A stretch of DNA of 64,000 bases from CBDFGN01 sp965247065 (GTDB lineage Bacteria > Bacteroidota > Bacteroidia > Cytophagales > Cyclobacteriaceae): the NCBI GenBank assembly GCA_965247065.1, contig CBDFGN010000006.1, positions 620,001-684,000 of the forward strand, given 5' to 3'. The notes below the pieces were generated by a model. It made no database searches. It had not been told where the DNA came from and was given only the letters and a program-made list of their open reading frames with translations. Every line of letters starts with the position of its first letter. Position 1 is the stretch's first letter. Made by a program: the position numbers and the translations under genes. Positions 38,490 through 47,329 of this stretch are shown in pieces.

Positions 38490-39536
38490 CTAAATACTAA
38501 AATCCACCATAGCCTTCATCACCCCATGCTCATAAGTTGATACTTTTCGGAACGCCGCCGCCGATTCTTCTGGCTTAAATCGATGGGTTACCATAAAATC
38601 GGCATTGATCTTTCCCTGTGTCATAAGGTCCAGGACAGGCTGAACACAGTCCAATTGGCGCCGGACATTTTGGACCCTCAATTCCTTACGTCGAAATGAA
38701 TCGGCCAAAAAAGAAATGCGATCGAACGAGGGAATCCCTATCAGAATGAGCTTTCCACCGGGCCGAAGCATACGGACACCCTGATCCATCGCTTCCTGCT
38801 TTCCACAGCACTCAAAAACAATATCCAATAGGTTCGGATGTTGGTCAATCCAGATTTTCTCCATTTCAGGGTCGCCCGGATTCCAGGTCCATTGCGCTCC
38901 GGCACTTCTGGCCATCTCCAAACGATAGGCTTGTTTGTCTGTAACCGAGATCTGGCGTTGTCCCTGGGCTTGCAGGCAAAGAAAAACGCTAAAGCCAATG
39001 GGGCCCATGCCAAGAATTCCAATCTCTAAATCCGGTTGACTGGCAACATCTGCCAACCGGGTGGCATAGTATCCAATCGAGAGAGGTTCTGATAGGGTCG
39101 CGTGATCGAGGGATAAGCGCGCATCGATGGGAAAGCAACAAAATTCCGGCATTATGATGTGTTCGGCCAGACTGCCATCTAGCTGGCCGGGGCACCCAAG
39201 GAACAGATTATTCAGACAGGTGTGGTGCCGTCCCCTACTGCATTGGTCACACTCCATGCAAGGGACCGAAGGATCAACGGCCACGCGATCCCCAGGTTGT
39301 ACCCTGGTCACTTCCTTGCCGACCTGCTCGACTATACCGGAGCACTCGTGACCGATGCGAAAAGGGTATTTCGCCACTTGCCCTCCGATTCTTCCTTCTG
39401 AATAATAATGGATATCGGAGCCGCAAATCCCAACCGGACCCACCTTGATTCGAACTTCTTTTGCTCCGGCCTCTCCTGGATCCGGGAGTTCTACCAACTC
39501 TATGTTCTCTATTCCGGTAAGTACTGAAACTTTCAT
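38490..39536 (-). CDS. Zinc-dependent alcohol/polyol dehydrogenase
   Basis: A 348-residue medium-chain dehydrogenase of the sorbitol/L-iditol 2-dehydrogenase group. The catalytic zinc region is GICGSDIHYYSEGRIGG and GHECSGIVEQVG, with the structural zinc cysteines in CMECDQCSRGRHHTC. The cofactor domain carries GILGMGPIGFSVFL. The GSDIHYY motif favours polyols or sugars. It is a cytosolic NAD-dependent oxidation enzyme, encoded tail-to-tail with the TolC gene and 31 bases after the end of the amidohydrolase pseudogene (its start at 39536, the end of that gene at 39568). Confidence 0.9.
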   Translation of the reverse strand: MKVSVLTGIENIELVELPDPGEAGAKEVRIKVGPVGICGSDIHYYSEGRIGGQVAKYPFRIGHECSGIVEQVGKEVTRVQPGDRVAVDPSVPCMECDQCSRGRHHTCLNNLFLGCPGQLDGSLAEHIIMPEFCCFPIDARLSLDHATLSEPLSIGYYATRLADVASQPDLEIGILGMGPIGFSVFLCLQAQGQRQISVTDKQAYRLEMARSAGAQWTWNPGDPEMEKIWIDQHPNLLDIVFECCGKQEAMDQGVRMLRPGGKLILIGIPSFDRISFLADSFRRKELRVQNVRRQLDCVQPVLDLMTQGKINADFMVTHRFKPEESAAAFRKVSTYEHGVMKAMVDFSI

Positions 39537-40553
39537 TGTGGATCCTTTATCCAGGCTCTAAAGTCGGCTAGTCCGGCAATTTGACCTTTTGACCCTCGGG
39601 AAGAGGCGACTTATATGGCTTGCCTTCGGTTTGTTGCTCGAAATATATCTGGGCTTCTTTTAATAGTTCCGGGTCAGTGTAAAGGTCAATTGCCGGCAGG
39701 ACCAAAACTTTTGTGGCGACCACCGCACCCTTGAAGCCCGCTTCGGTCCCGTGACTCGCGGTAGTGGCCCAGCTGTGCCAGGGCACCTTTTGCGGGGCAG
39801 TTGCCACGCCAAACCCGGCCGTGGGAACGATAAAGCTTACATCTGCCACATCGGTTGACCCAGTTCCCTCAGGGGGAGGAGCGTCCAGGGCCTCGATTTC
39901 GGTGTGAAAGCCGATCTCCTCCGTTCCCAGAAACTTCTGGAGCTCTCGGGCCCACTCCTGTTCCGCGTCGGTAAATTCAGGCGGACCCACCGCGGTGAGA
40001 TTCTTGTGAATAAGGGCCAACAAAGGCTTGTTAAGATTATATTGATTGAGGCCGGTAATGAAATTCACCTTGTGGCTTGTGCCGGTTGCGAGGGCCGCCC
40101 CTTCGGCTATCTTGAGAATTCTCTGGTAGTAATCCTCAACCCCCTCCCTATCAACATCCCTCACAAAATACCAAACCCGGGCGTACTCTGGGACCACATT
40201 GGGCGCCCCTCCCCCATCAGGGATCACGTAATGAACTCGGGCAGTTGGCTTCATATGCTCCCGCATCATATTGACCGCATGATTCATAAGCTCCACTCCG
40301 TCCAATGCACTTCGCCCATTCCATGGATCAGCAGCTCCATGGGCTGCCTGACCAAAAAATTCAACTTCGAAGTTGTTGAGAGCTAATCCGGCGACGTTGG
40401 TTACTTTAGTTTTCCTTCCAGGATGCCATTCGAGAACCACATCGAGGCCTTGGAAGACACCATCCCGAGCCATGTAGATCTTACCAACCCCGGTTTCTTC
40501 GGCAGGAGTACCAAACAATTTTATTGTTCCGGCCAGCCCCTCTTGTTTCATTA

Positions 40554-41584
40554 ACGTGAGTTCGACAATAAGGAATGATTAAAGAGCGAGAAAGAGTTGA
40601 CCGGTGTCCTGGTAGTTCAATTTGATTGAGGGCTTTTTTTCGCAAAAGTTGTAAGCGATTAAAGCCGAGAAAAGGTTGGTAAGGAAATTAGTTGGGCTCC
40701 TGTGCCTGGAGTGTTCAATCTGGAAGATGTTTTTAAGTTGATCAATGATAGTCTCACAAATAGCCCTTTTACGGAGCATTATAGCATCCATGATGGGGGT
40801 TAAGGATGAGGACTTCATATTGCGTTTGAGTTTGGTTATCAGATGGACTCCGCGGAAGAACAGATTTTTAAAAAGTTCCTTACTGATGTAGCCTTTATCA
40901 CCAAAGAGCTTTCCGAATAATTTCTTAATAAACCGTTCAATTTTAAGAGGCTTTCTGTCATCCACATTGCCCGGTGTGAGCATAAAATCGATGATTTCAC
41001 CCGTATCAGCAGTGATAAGATGGAGCTTAAACCCGTAGAACCATCCGATGGAACAATGGCCTCTTTTAGCTAACCCTTCAAATACTTTATGGTTATGGAT
41101 CCGTCTGTTATGACAGACCCTTAACGGAGTGCTGTCTATAAAACTTATACCTGTACACTGTCCAGTCCCTTGTGTTTTCAGATAAATAGCCATTGGCAGA
41201 AGACTTCCACTACAAAGTTCTACCATTCGGTTATAGCTTACCACATCAGGAAAGAAGGAGCGCAAGTGGCCACAAACGTATGTGTTGTAAAAGGTCTTGA
41301 AATTTCGATATCCTGAGATCTGGAACAAGACCTGTATAGTCATTACTTCGGATAAAGAAAGCTTACCAGGTTTGTTGCGCTTTTTACTTCCCAGCAATCT
41401 TTTTTCCAATTTTGGGACAAAATCCAGACAAAAATCGTCAATGGAACAAAAAATTTCAGTAATTTTAGTAGCAGTTAACATAGGCAGAAATATTAGTTAT
41501 TTTGTTGATTGTCAATAACTTAATATACTAATTTTCTGCCTTTTTTCTATCAATAAACTACTCTATTTTATATCGAACTCACGT
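40554..41584 (-). mobile_element. IS982-family insertion sequence, copy 2
   Basis: A 1031-bp element with the same ends (ACGTGAGTTCGA inverted repeats) as copy 1. It is flanked by a perfect 7-bp duplication TTCATTA (40547-40553 and 41585-41591). The transposase reads on the minus strand, opposite to copy 1. The encoded protein is identical to that of copy 1. Confidence 0.95.
40579..41481 (-). CDS. IS982-family transposase, copy 2
   Basis: A 300-residue DDE transposase that matches the protein of the copy at 6500-7402 at every residue. The conserved segments are FIDSTPLRVCHNRRI, GWFYGFKLHLI, TPGNVDDRK and GDKGYISKELF. The frame is intact, and together with clean target duplications at both sites this implies recent transposition of an active element. 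Confidence 0.95.
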   Translation of the reverse strand: MLTATKITEIFCSIDDFCLDFVPKLEKRLLGSKKRNKPGKLSLSEVMTIQVLFQISGYRNFKTFYNTYVCGHLRSFFPDVVSYNRMVELCSGSLLPMAIYLKTQGTGQCTGISFIDSTPLRVCHNRRIHNHKVFEGLAKRGHCSIGWFYGFKLHLITADTGEIIDFMLTPGNVDDRKPLKIERFIKKLFGKLFGDKGYISKELFKNLFFRGVHLITKLKRNMKSSSLTPIMDAIMLRKRAICETIIDQLKNIFQIEHSRHRSPTNFLTNLFSALIAYNFCEKKPSIKLNYQDTGQLFLAL

Positions 41585-42151
41585 TTCATTACTCTTTTCA
41601 AAACAACGGCCGCATTAACACAGCCAGAACCAAATAGATTATGGCCGCACCCCTGGCCACTGCTCACCCCGTCTTCTCTTGCCTGACGATAAGGCACAGG
41701 CTGATTACCCACTCCGGGTAACGCGTCGTACTCCGCCAATATTCCGATTATGGGTTTTCCCGACCCGTAGGTGGCTACGAAAGCGGTAGGCATTCCTGAA
41801 ACATTTCGTTTTAGAGCAAAACCTTCTTCTTCAAGAAGGTTAGAAAGGAATCGGGCCGATTGCTTTTCCAAAAGAGCAGTCTCTGAGTAATCCCACAATT
41901 GCTGGCAAACGCGGGTTATTTGGGGATCCAAATCCTCTACAATCTCCAGCGCCTTCCGTTTGAGAATTTCAGTTTTTTGGGCCATTAAGGAAAATCCGCC
42001 CAGCAGGAAAAACAGAAATAGATAGAATCCAGACCTCATTCAAAGGGGATATAGCAAGTAACAGCGAAGTTAACAAAATAAAAGAAATGAGGGCCTGGGG
42101 CTCAATATTGCAGGAGTTGTATATTATACCAAAATCCTAAAGCAATGAATT

Positions 42152-42414
42152 AGTCAGAGTACCAAACAGGTTCCCCAGACTGGAGACATAGAGGATTTAG
42201 CTGGGGCATCTTAGAAAACCCGCCAAGCACAATTGGGAAAGATTTTGTACGCCCAGCTGATGAGTTGGTTAAGGTGATGAAAGCACCAAAGGAATTTGAA
42301 ATCAACGGAGACGTCACTCATCCTCAACCGCGAAAAGAGATTTTCATTCTTGGAGGACTGCCTCATTCAGCTAGAAACATTGGAGACATCATCCCGCTGG
42401 CTTTACGGGAATAA
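42152..42414 (+). pseudogene. Unidentified open frame, probable gene remnant
   Basis: Between the amidohydrolase start and the MFS gene lies an open frame of about 86 codons without an obvious start, preceded by a stop near 42152. It reads DWRHRGFSWGILENPPSTIGKDFVRP, then KEFEINGDVTHPQPRKEIFILGGLPHSARNIGDII and ends at TAA near 42414. The composition is protein-like, but I recognise no family. It may be the 3' end of a lost gene. Coordinates are uncertain by a base or two. Confidence 0.35.
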
Positions 42415-42443
42415 TCGCGAGATCCGGATCAACACAATGTTCA

Positions 42444-43592
42444 GTGTTTAGAAACCTTCAAGTCTTCTTTTCCAACTCCGCTGCTATTGTGGTGGGAGCT
42501 ATGTTTTCGGTAAACAGCTTTTTTTTTGGGACCTGGATCACCAGGCTTCCAGAAATTCAGAACCATTTGAATCTTTCGGAGGGAGACCTGGGGTTGGCGT
42601 TGCTGGGTTTGCCTCTTGGAGCATTAATTATTATGCCGGCCATGGGTTGGTTTACTCATAAATTCGGAAGTGGCCAAGTCACCCTTTTCTGTTCAATTCT
42701 CTTCTGCATTTTGTCTATAACCCCGGTAATGGCCTGGAGCCATCTTGTGTTGATCCTGACTTTTATTCTGGTGGGCCTGGGAACCGGTTCTATGGACATT
42801 GCCATGAATGCTGCCGCTGCCGGTATCGAAAAGAAGTACAAAGTCTCCATCATGGCAACCTGCCACGGACTATGGAGTGTTGGGGCCATGGTTGGCGCCG
42901 GGTCCGCAGGAATTATAGCTGGGTTCGGTTATTCCCCCAAGTCTCATGTGTTTTTTGTGGCTTGCGCGCTTCTCATTCTAGTGTTAATTCTGTCTCCCAG
43001 GCTGAGAACCATCAAAGATCCGGGAGAGCCGGGGAAGGCGTTTGCCTGGCCTACCGGTCCTTTATTTTCCATTGCTGTCGTTGGCTTTTGCATAGCACTG
43101 GGAGAGGGGGCCATGGCGGATTGGAGTGCTGTGTATCTTAAGAACACCCTACAGGCCAGCGCCTACATATCGGGATTCGGGTTTGCCGGTTTTGCTGGGG
43201 CGATGGCCATTGGCCGATTTTACGGCGATAAGATCATACCCGCCTGGGGTGTCAAGAAAGTGGTAACCCTGGGGTGCCTGATAGCTACTTTTTCGCTTCC
43301 GCTAGGATTGGCCTTACCGATGCCATGGCTTGCCATAGGGGGATTTACATTGGCTGGTATTGGCTTTTCCTGTCTTATTCCAGCGATCTTTATTTCTGCA
43401 GCCCATACTCCTGGCCTATCCTCCGCCACAGGAATAGCCGCCGTAGCCAGTCTTACTTACCTCGGAATGCTTACCGGTCCACCAGCCGTTGGAATTGTGG
43501 CCGAAGAATTCGGATTGAGTGTAGGACTGGGATTTGTCGCGCTAATAATGGGGTTGGCAACTCTGATAAGCTGGAGGTCGCACTTCCATTAA
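42444..43592 (+). CDS. MFS transporter
   Basis: A 382-residue major facilitator with twelve predicted helices. The segments WITRLPEIQNHLNLSEGDLGLALLGLPLGALIIMPAMG and LVGLGTGSMDIAMNAAAAGIEKKY match the YbjJ-like/FucP-related MFS group. SIMATCHGLWSVGAMVGAGSAG and ALGEGAMADWSAVYLKNTL are also typical. Substrate specificity is unknown. The start is GTG 42444; ATG 42500 (MFSVNS) is a possible alternative. It ends by overlapping the convergent DUF4136 gene by four bases. Confidence 0.85.
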   Translation: MFRNLQVFFSNSAAIVVGAMFSVNSFFFGTWITRLPEIQNHLNLSEGDLGLALLGLPLGALIIMPAMGWFTHKFGSGQVTLFCSILFCILSITPVMAWSHLVLILTFILVGLGTGSMDIAMNAAAAGIEKKYKVSIMATCHGLWSVGAMVGAGSAGIIAGFGYSPKSHVFFVACALLILVLILSPRLRTIKDPGEPGKAFAWPTGPLFSIAVVGFCIALGEGAMADWSAVYLKNTLQASAYISGFGFAGFAGAMAIGRFYGDKIIPAWGVKKVVTLGCLIATFSLPLGLALPMPWLAIGGFTLAGIGFSCLIPAIFISAAHTPGLSSATGIAAVASLTYLGMLTGPPAVGIVAEEFGLSVGLGFVALIMGLATLISWRSHFH

Positions 43593-43906
43593 TTAGAATC
43601 CAACTTCGCCGCCTTGGGAGGGAAATTTTGTAATGCCCGCCTTACCGATCTATTGATTGTCCTGGAGTTCACTTCATCCTCGGGATTCATATACCGGCGA
43701 GTTTTAGACTGCCAAATCACGGCCGAATTCTTACTGTCTGCAATATCTATAACCAGAGATCCCAATACATAAGCCTCCTGCTCGTATGCTGGCCAGAAGT
43801 CGTAGTCATTCTCAAAATAAACTTTCTGGTATTCCTCCTGGGTTAATGAAACATGGAAATCCAGGAGCATATCCGGGTTGTCCTCCTCCCTCTCGATTTC
43901 TATGGA

Positions 43907-44914
43907 TCAAGCAAGAGTCAGGGTATATGTTTTTTCATATTTTCTGGTTTCTCGGACTACAGCAAAAACTCTATGAATAAGTTTGTTCCGGATCGCATTC
44001 AACACCGACATTTTGTTTTTCCCTGATTCCACTTTCCGTTCATAATAATCCCTTAATTCCCCCGGATGAGTAACCGCTGACATGGCTGCCAGATGCAGGA
44101 GCTTTTTCATCTTCTTATTGGCCAGATGCGAAACTCGACTCCGGCCCCGGTAGCTGGTGCCGGATCGGTACTCGAAGGGCACTACCCCTGAGTAACAGGC
44201 AAACTTCTTGGCCTCAGTAAAGTCTTTGAACTCATTGGTAGTTGCAATGAAATGGGCTGCAATAGTAGATCCAATGTTATCCACTGAAGTCACTTGCTCA
44301 AAGAGCTCATTTAAAGATTGATCGGATCGAATGAAATCATAAATTTTCAGATCCAAAGCCTTGAGCTTTTTCTCCATGTTAGCTAGTACCGGTTTGAGGG
44401 TAGTTTTCTGAAGTTGCATCACATCATCATCCACAAAACCACAGGCCTCCTTTAAAGGAGTTGCCAACTGCAGTTTAGTCTTGAGCAGTCGTTCTCTGAG
44501 TGATAGCATGAACTTTAAATTGCGGATTTTCTTTCGAGAAGGCTTCCATAACTGGGCTTTGTCCTGGTTTCGACAGGCATATTGAGCGATTCGATAGGAA
44601 TCCACCTGATCGTTCTTTCCTCTCAAAACACCCAGGGATTGTTTGATCTGCCGGGCCGATTCCAGCCACACATTGAGCTGCTGTTTTTCAAAGTAATTGA
44701 GCAGATGATTGTTATAGATCCCAGTGAATTCCAGGCAAAACAAAACCTGGTCAGGCTGGTAGCCAGGCAGCTGCATAAGTCTCTTGATAAAACTCTTAAT
44801 CCCTTTCAGACTATTAGCAGTTCTTAGGTGAAACAACCTGTGACTATTTTGTACTACCGTAAAATCAAGGGTTGACTTTGAAACATCAATGCCCACGAAA
44901 TAATTGAAATTCAT
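43907..44914 (-). CDS. IS110-family transposase (DEDD recombinase)
   Basis: A 335-residue protein with the N-terminal DEDD RuvC-like domain (FVGIDVSKSTLDFTV, LFCLEFTGIYNNHL, LRGKNDQVDSYRIAQYA) and the C-terminal transposase-20 domain (VTSVDNIGSTIAAHFIA, FACYSGVVPFEYRSGTSYRGRSRVSHLANKKMKKLLHLAAMSA) with the catalytic serine region. I chose ATG 44914 because it begins the family N-terminus MNFNYFVGIDVS; an upstream ATG at 44950 would add twelve residues that run into the noncoding stem-loop area. The frame is intact, so the element may be active. Confidence 0.93.
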   Translation of the reverse strand: MNFNYFVGIDVSKSTLDFTVVQNSHRLFHLRTANSLKGIKSFIKRLMQLPGYQPDQVLFCLEFTGIYNNHLLNYFEKQQLNVWLESARQIKQSLGVLRGKNDQVDSYRIAQYACRNQDKAQLWKPSRKKIRNLKFMLSLRERLLKTKLQLATPLKEACGFVDDDVMQLQKTTLKPVLANMEKKLKALDLKIYDFIRSDQSLNELFEQVTSVDNIGSTIAAHFIATTNEFKDFTEAKKFACYSGVVPFEYRSGTSYRGRSRVSHLANKKMKKLLHLAAMSAVTHPGELRDYYERKVESGKNKMSVLNAIRNKLIHRVFAVVRETRKYEKTYTLTLA

Positions 44915-44950
44915 AACTTTACCATTAAGACTTATCAAGTGGGTTAACAT

Positions 44951-45111
44951 TTTTGAACACGATCAAAACCTTACTAATGGGTCTAGTCCCAAATTTCTAT
45001 TTGATGCTTGTTCAAAAAAGCTGGCAGAGGATTGAATCGCGAGATAGGTCGCAAACCTAGGCCTTTGCATAATTCGCCTCTGCCAGTGTTAACTCATGAC
45101 CGCCTTGGTCA
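44951..45111 (-). ncRNA. Candidate IS110 bridge RNA
   Basis: Reading on the minus strand, three consecutive hairpins precede the transposase. Hairpin 1 is 45111-45097 (5-bp stem, 5-base loop). Hairpin 2 has a perfect 10-bp stem (45077-45086 with 45021-45030) around a 46-base internal/terminal loop. Hairpin 3 has a 9-bp stem (45009-45017 with 44951-44959) plus an inner 5-bp stem (45001-45005 with 44962-44966). This is the layout described for IS110 bridge RNAs: a 5' hairpin, then a target-binding and a donor-binding loop. Loop 2 contains GCAAAGG, which is also in the host sequence at the upstream junction, and loop 3 contains ATAGAAAT, which is also at the downstream junction. Confidence 0.6.
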
Positions 45112-45566
45112 CCTCATAAAAATAAACCTTGATTCTTGGAATAATCCTAGAGGCCTAATCTAAAGGAAACCTTTGCGCACCATCTCGGTTTCAATAGCCA
45201 ACTTTATTTCAACCACGGCAAGGCTGTCAAGATCGCCTTGGTATTTAAAATCACACCCTCCGAGCCAACAAAAGGATGCATAAACATCAAAATCTACGTC
45301 CTGGTCGTAATCCGATTCCACCCTTACAGTCGCACAGCCACTGATCAAAACAAACAACCCAAGGAAACCACAGACTTTCACTCTTTGTAGAAGATCAGCC
45401 GTTGGAGATCTTTTTCTGCAACCCTCACAATAATATAAACGGATCCTGGGCGGTAAAGTAGTGAAATGCTGTGGAGGTTGTTTCCTTTATTCATGATTGC
45501 GAATGAAAGTTCAAACTAAACCTTTAGCCTCAAATAGCCTCTAAGCATCATGCAGTACTTGATCTA

Positions 45567-46094
45567 ATGGGACAGGATCTGAACTGGGGATCGACCTTCG
45601 CTTGCTGGACGGCAGGTTGGTTGTTAATAACGGCATGGTCATGTGACAGTGAGGACCAAATCGTTCCGGTAGAGCAACTACAGGTCCTCGCAAACGTAGA
45701 TGAGGAACTCAAGCCCCATTTCCTCACATTTGAAGCCGAAGGTCTGAGGCGGGGGTTGCAAATTGATCTAAGCGACGCAGGGATTACGGGAGCAATTGAG
45801 GAGATCCAGGAAGAGGAGGTGGTGGGACAATGTGCCCAACATAACCACAATCCCAACAAAGTGACCGTGGACCAGGAATTCTGGATGTCGGCCTCCGACC
45901 TGTACAAAGAGTTCATTGTTTTTCACGAGTTAGGCCACTGCTACCTGACTCGCGGTCATTTGGATGATGCCTATCCCAATGGGCAATGCTTAAGCATTAT
46001 GAGAAGTGGCCTGGGAGATTGCTGGGACGTGTATAACGGGCGAACCAGGAAGAATTACTTAGATGAATTATTCAATTCCGTTGAGTATCCTTAG
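45567..46094 (+). CDS. Putative zinc metallopeptidase lipoprotein
   Basis: A 175-residue protein with an N-terminal lipoprotein-like signal (GWLLITAWSCDSED). A zinc-binding motif HELGHCYLTRGH is at residues 120-131, where His120, Glu121, His124 and His131 form an extended HExxH pattern similar to, but one residue longer than, the metzincin spacing. Further cysteines (CAQH, GQCLS, GDCWD) may form disulfides. Its substrate is unknown. It is followed after 20 bases by the DUF4421 gene on the same strand. Confidence 0.65.
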   Translation: MGQDLNWGSTFACWTAGWLLITAWSCDSEDQIVPVEQLQVLANVDEELKPHFLTFEAEGLRRGLQIDLSDAGITGAIEEIQEEEVVGQCAQHNHNPNKVTVDQEFWMSASDLYKEFIVFHELGHCYLTRGHLDDAYPNGQCLSIMRSGLGDCWDVYNGRTRKNYLDELFNSVEYP

Positions 46095-46114
46095 TTCCTT
46101 ACTAAATTGGGTCC

Positions 46115-47164
46115 ATGCGTTTGGGGTCCGGTCTGAGGCACTTCTTGTTCCCTTTTCTTTTTTTGTATTTAGGCCTTGCGACCGGCTACGGGCAGGAAAC
46201 GGATGACGATCAACCTGACGAGCCTCTGATCCGGAACATTCCCCTTTTGGATAAGGACACCCCCCCAGACAGCAACTACGTTGAGCTGCTTCCGAACCTT
46301 TGGTCCATCAGGGTCCTGGGTGTAGTAAAGAACCAGGGAAATTCCATTCTCAATCGGAGCAGCGGCACAACCGTACGATACCGGCCAACCAATACCTTTC
46401 CAGGCGCAGGATTTACTTACAAATTCCTTCTGGTCGACCTGGGCGTTAATCTTAAGCTCAACAAGGAGGACGTTACTCAGAGATTTGATTTCCAAGGGAC
46501 AATCATGGGCCGAAAGTATATTATTGACGCTTTCATCCAGGTATACCAGGGATATCAGCTGGTTAACGCAGCGGAACTCGAGACGCGCTTCCGGGATGAC
46601 CTGCAGGTGAGCCAATTTGGAGTGAATTTTGTACGCACTTTTGGTGGAGCCAAGCTCTCCTTACGATCTGCTTTCATTGGAAGCGAAATTCAGAAAAAGG
46701 CCGTTGGTAGTTTTGTGGCAGGAGGTTTTTTTTCCAACTTTCACCTGAGAGCTGACTCTAGCGTTGTACCGGTTAGCAGGGCCCGTGATTTCAACGAATA
46801 CGCCCAAATCGACCAAATCGACCTTCTGAATTTTGGAGTCAGCGCGGGTTATGCATATGCCCAGGTTTTCCCGAAGCACTATATTCTATTCTTAGCAGTG
46901 TTACCCGGTTTGGGCCTGAACTTTGGGGACGTCCATGCACAGAAATGGTATAAGCCTCCAGTAGGCCCATTCGGCAAGGTTCACCTTAGGGTCGCTCTTG
47001 GCCGAAGCTCCGTAAAGAACTATCAGATCCTCTCATTTAGTTCCGATTTCTTTTTTATGGACTTCGGCCATCAGAACCTTTATCGATACAGCTTTGGAAA
47101 GATCAAATTGGTATATGGGTTTAGACTTGAGAATAATAAGAACCCTTTGAAGAAGGTGTTGTAA
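46115..47164 (+). CDS. DUF4421 family outer-membrane protein
   Basis: A 349-residue protein with a signal peptide (FLFPFLFLYLGLATGYGQ). Alternating strands follow in the DUF4421 pattern (YRPTNTFPGAGFTYKFLLVDLGVNLKLN, GTIMGRKYIIDAFIQVYQGYQL, KAVGSFVAGGFFSNFHLRADSSVVP, LNFGVSAGYAYAQVFPKHYILFLAVLPGLGL). It is predicted to form an outer-membrane beta-barrel of unknown function. It is intact and likely in one transcript with the peptidase gene upstream. Confidence 0.75.
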   Translation: MRLGSGLRHFLFPFLFLYLGLATGYGQETDDDQPDEPLIRNIPLLDKDTPPDSNYVELLPNLWSIRVLGVVKNQGNSILNRSSGTTVRYRPTNTFPGAGFTYKFLLVDLGVNLKLNKEDVTQRFDFQGTIMGRKYIIDAFIQVYQGYQLVNAAELETRFRDDLQVSQFGVNFVRTFGGAKLSLRSAFIGSEIQKKAVGSFVAGGFFSNFHLRADSSVVPVSRARDFNEYAQIDQIDLLNFGVSAGYAYAQVFPKHYILFLAVLPGLGLNFGDVHAQKWYKPPVGPFGKVHLRVALGRSSVKNYQILSFSSDFFFMDFGHQNLYRYSFGKIKLVYGFRLENNKNPLKKVL

Positions 47165-47329
47165 ATTTTCAGATAAGTTCAATCCTCAATGAGCGTCTCG
47201 CAAAGTTTGGGAAATCCCCCCAATTAGGTCAAGGTAAGATCTCAATGGGTCTTAAAGAGCTAAATGAGTTAATCAAATGCACACCTTTCGCAATCATCCC
47301 AATCCTGAAGGGGTTGTGAAGATCCCTGA

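Larger units (their letters stand above)
39568..42039 (-). pseudogene. M20 family amidohydrolase (AbgB-like), split by IS982
   Basis: The 5' part (42039 to 41592) encodes a signal peptide (YLFLFFLLGGFSLMAQ) and the start of an M20/M20D metallopeptidase with GILAEYDALPGVGNQ and GQGCGHNLFG, which hold metal ligands. The 3' part (40546 to 39568) continues with GTIKLFGTPAEETGVGK, the dimerisation domain and a C-terminal SHGTEAGFKG region. IS982 copy 2 lies between, flanked by the 7-bp repeat TTCATTA. Removing the IS and one repeat restores the frame through VVLKRVMKQEGLAG, giving a 477-residue protein like aminobenzoyl-glutamate hydrolase. No other lesion is seen, so the insertion is recent. The substrate is likely an N-acyl amino acid or peptide conjugate. 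Confidence 0.92.
43896..45165 (-). mobile_element. IS110-family insertion sequence
   Basis: Homology to the host DUF4136 gene breaks at about 45166 and resumes at about 43895, which defines an element of about 1.27 kb (ends uncertain by roughly 10 bases). As usual for IS110, no terminal inverted repeats and no clear target duplication are seen. The single transposase gene reads on the minus strand. A structured noncoding region of about 250 bases precedes it, consistent with the IS110 group that keeps its bridge RNA at the 5' side. Confidence 0.85.
43589..45381 (-). pseudogene. DUF4136 lipoprotein split by IS110
   Basis: The N-terminal part (45381 to about 45166) has a lipoprotein signal (LGLFVLISGCATVRVE) and the start of a DUF4136 domain (DFDVYASFCWLGGCDFKYQGD...VEIKLAIETEMVRKGF). 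The C-terminal part (about 43895 to 43589) resumes with EREEDNPDMLLDFHVSLTQEEYQ and LGSLVIDIADSKNSAVIWQSKTRRYM...NRSVRRALQNFPP. The IS110 element lies between. The family is of unknown function in the envelope. Together the two parts make the full ~170-residue protein, so the IS110 insertion is the only evident lesion. Confidence 0.85.
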
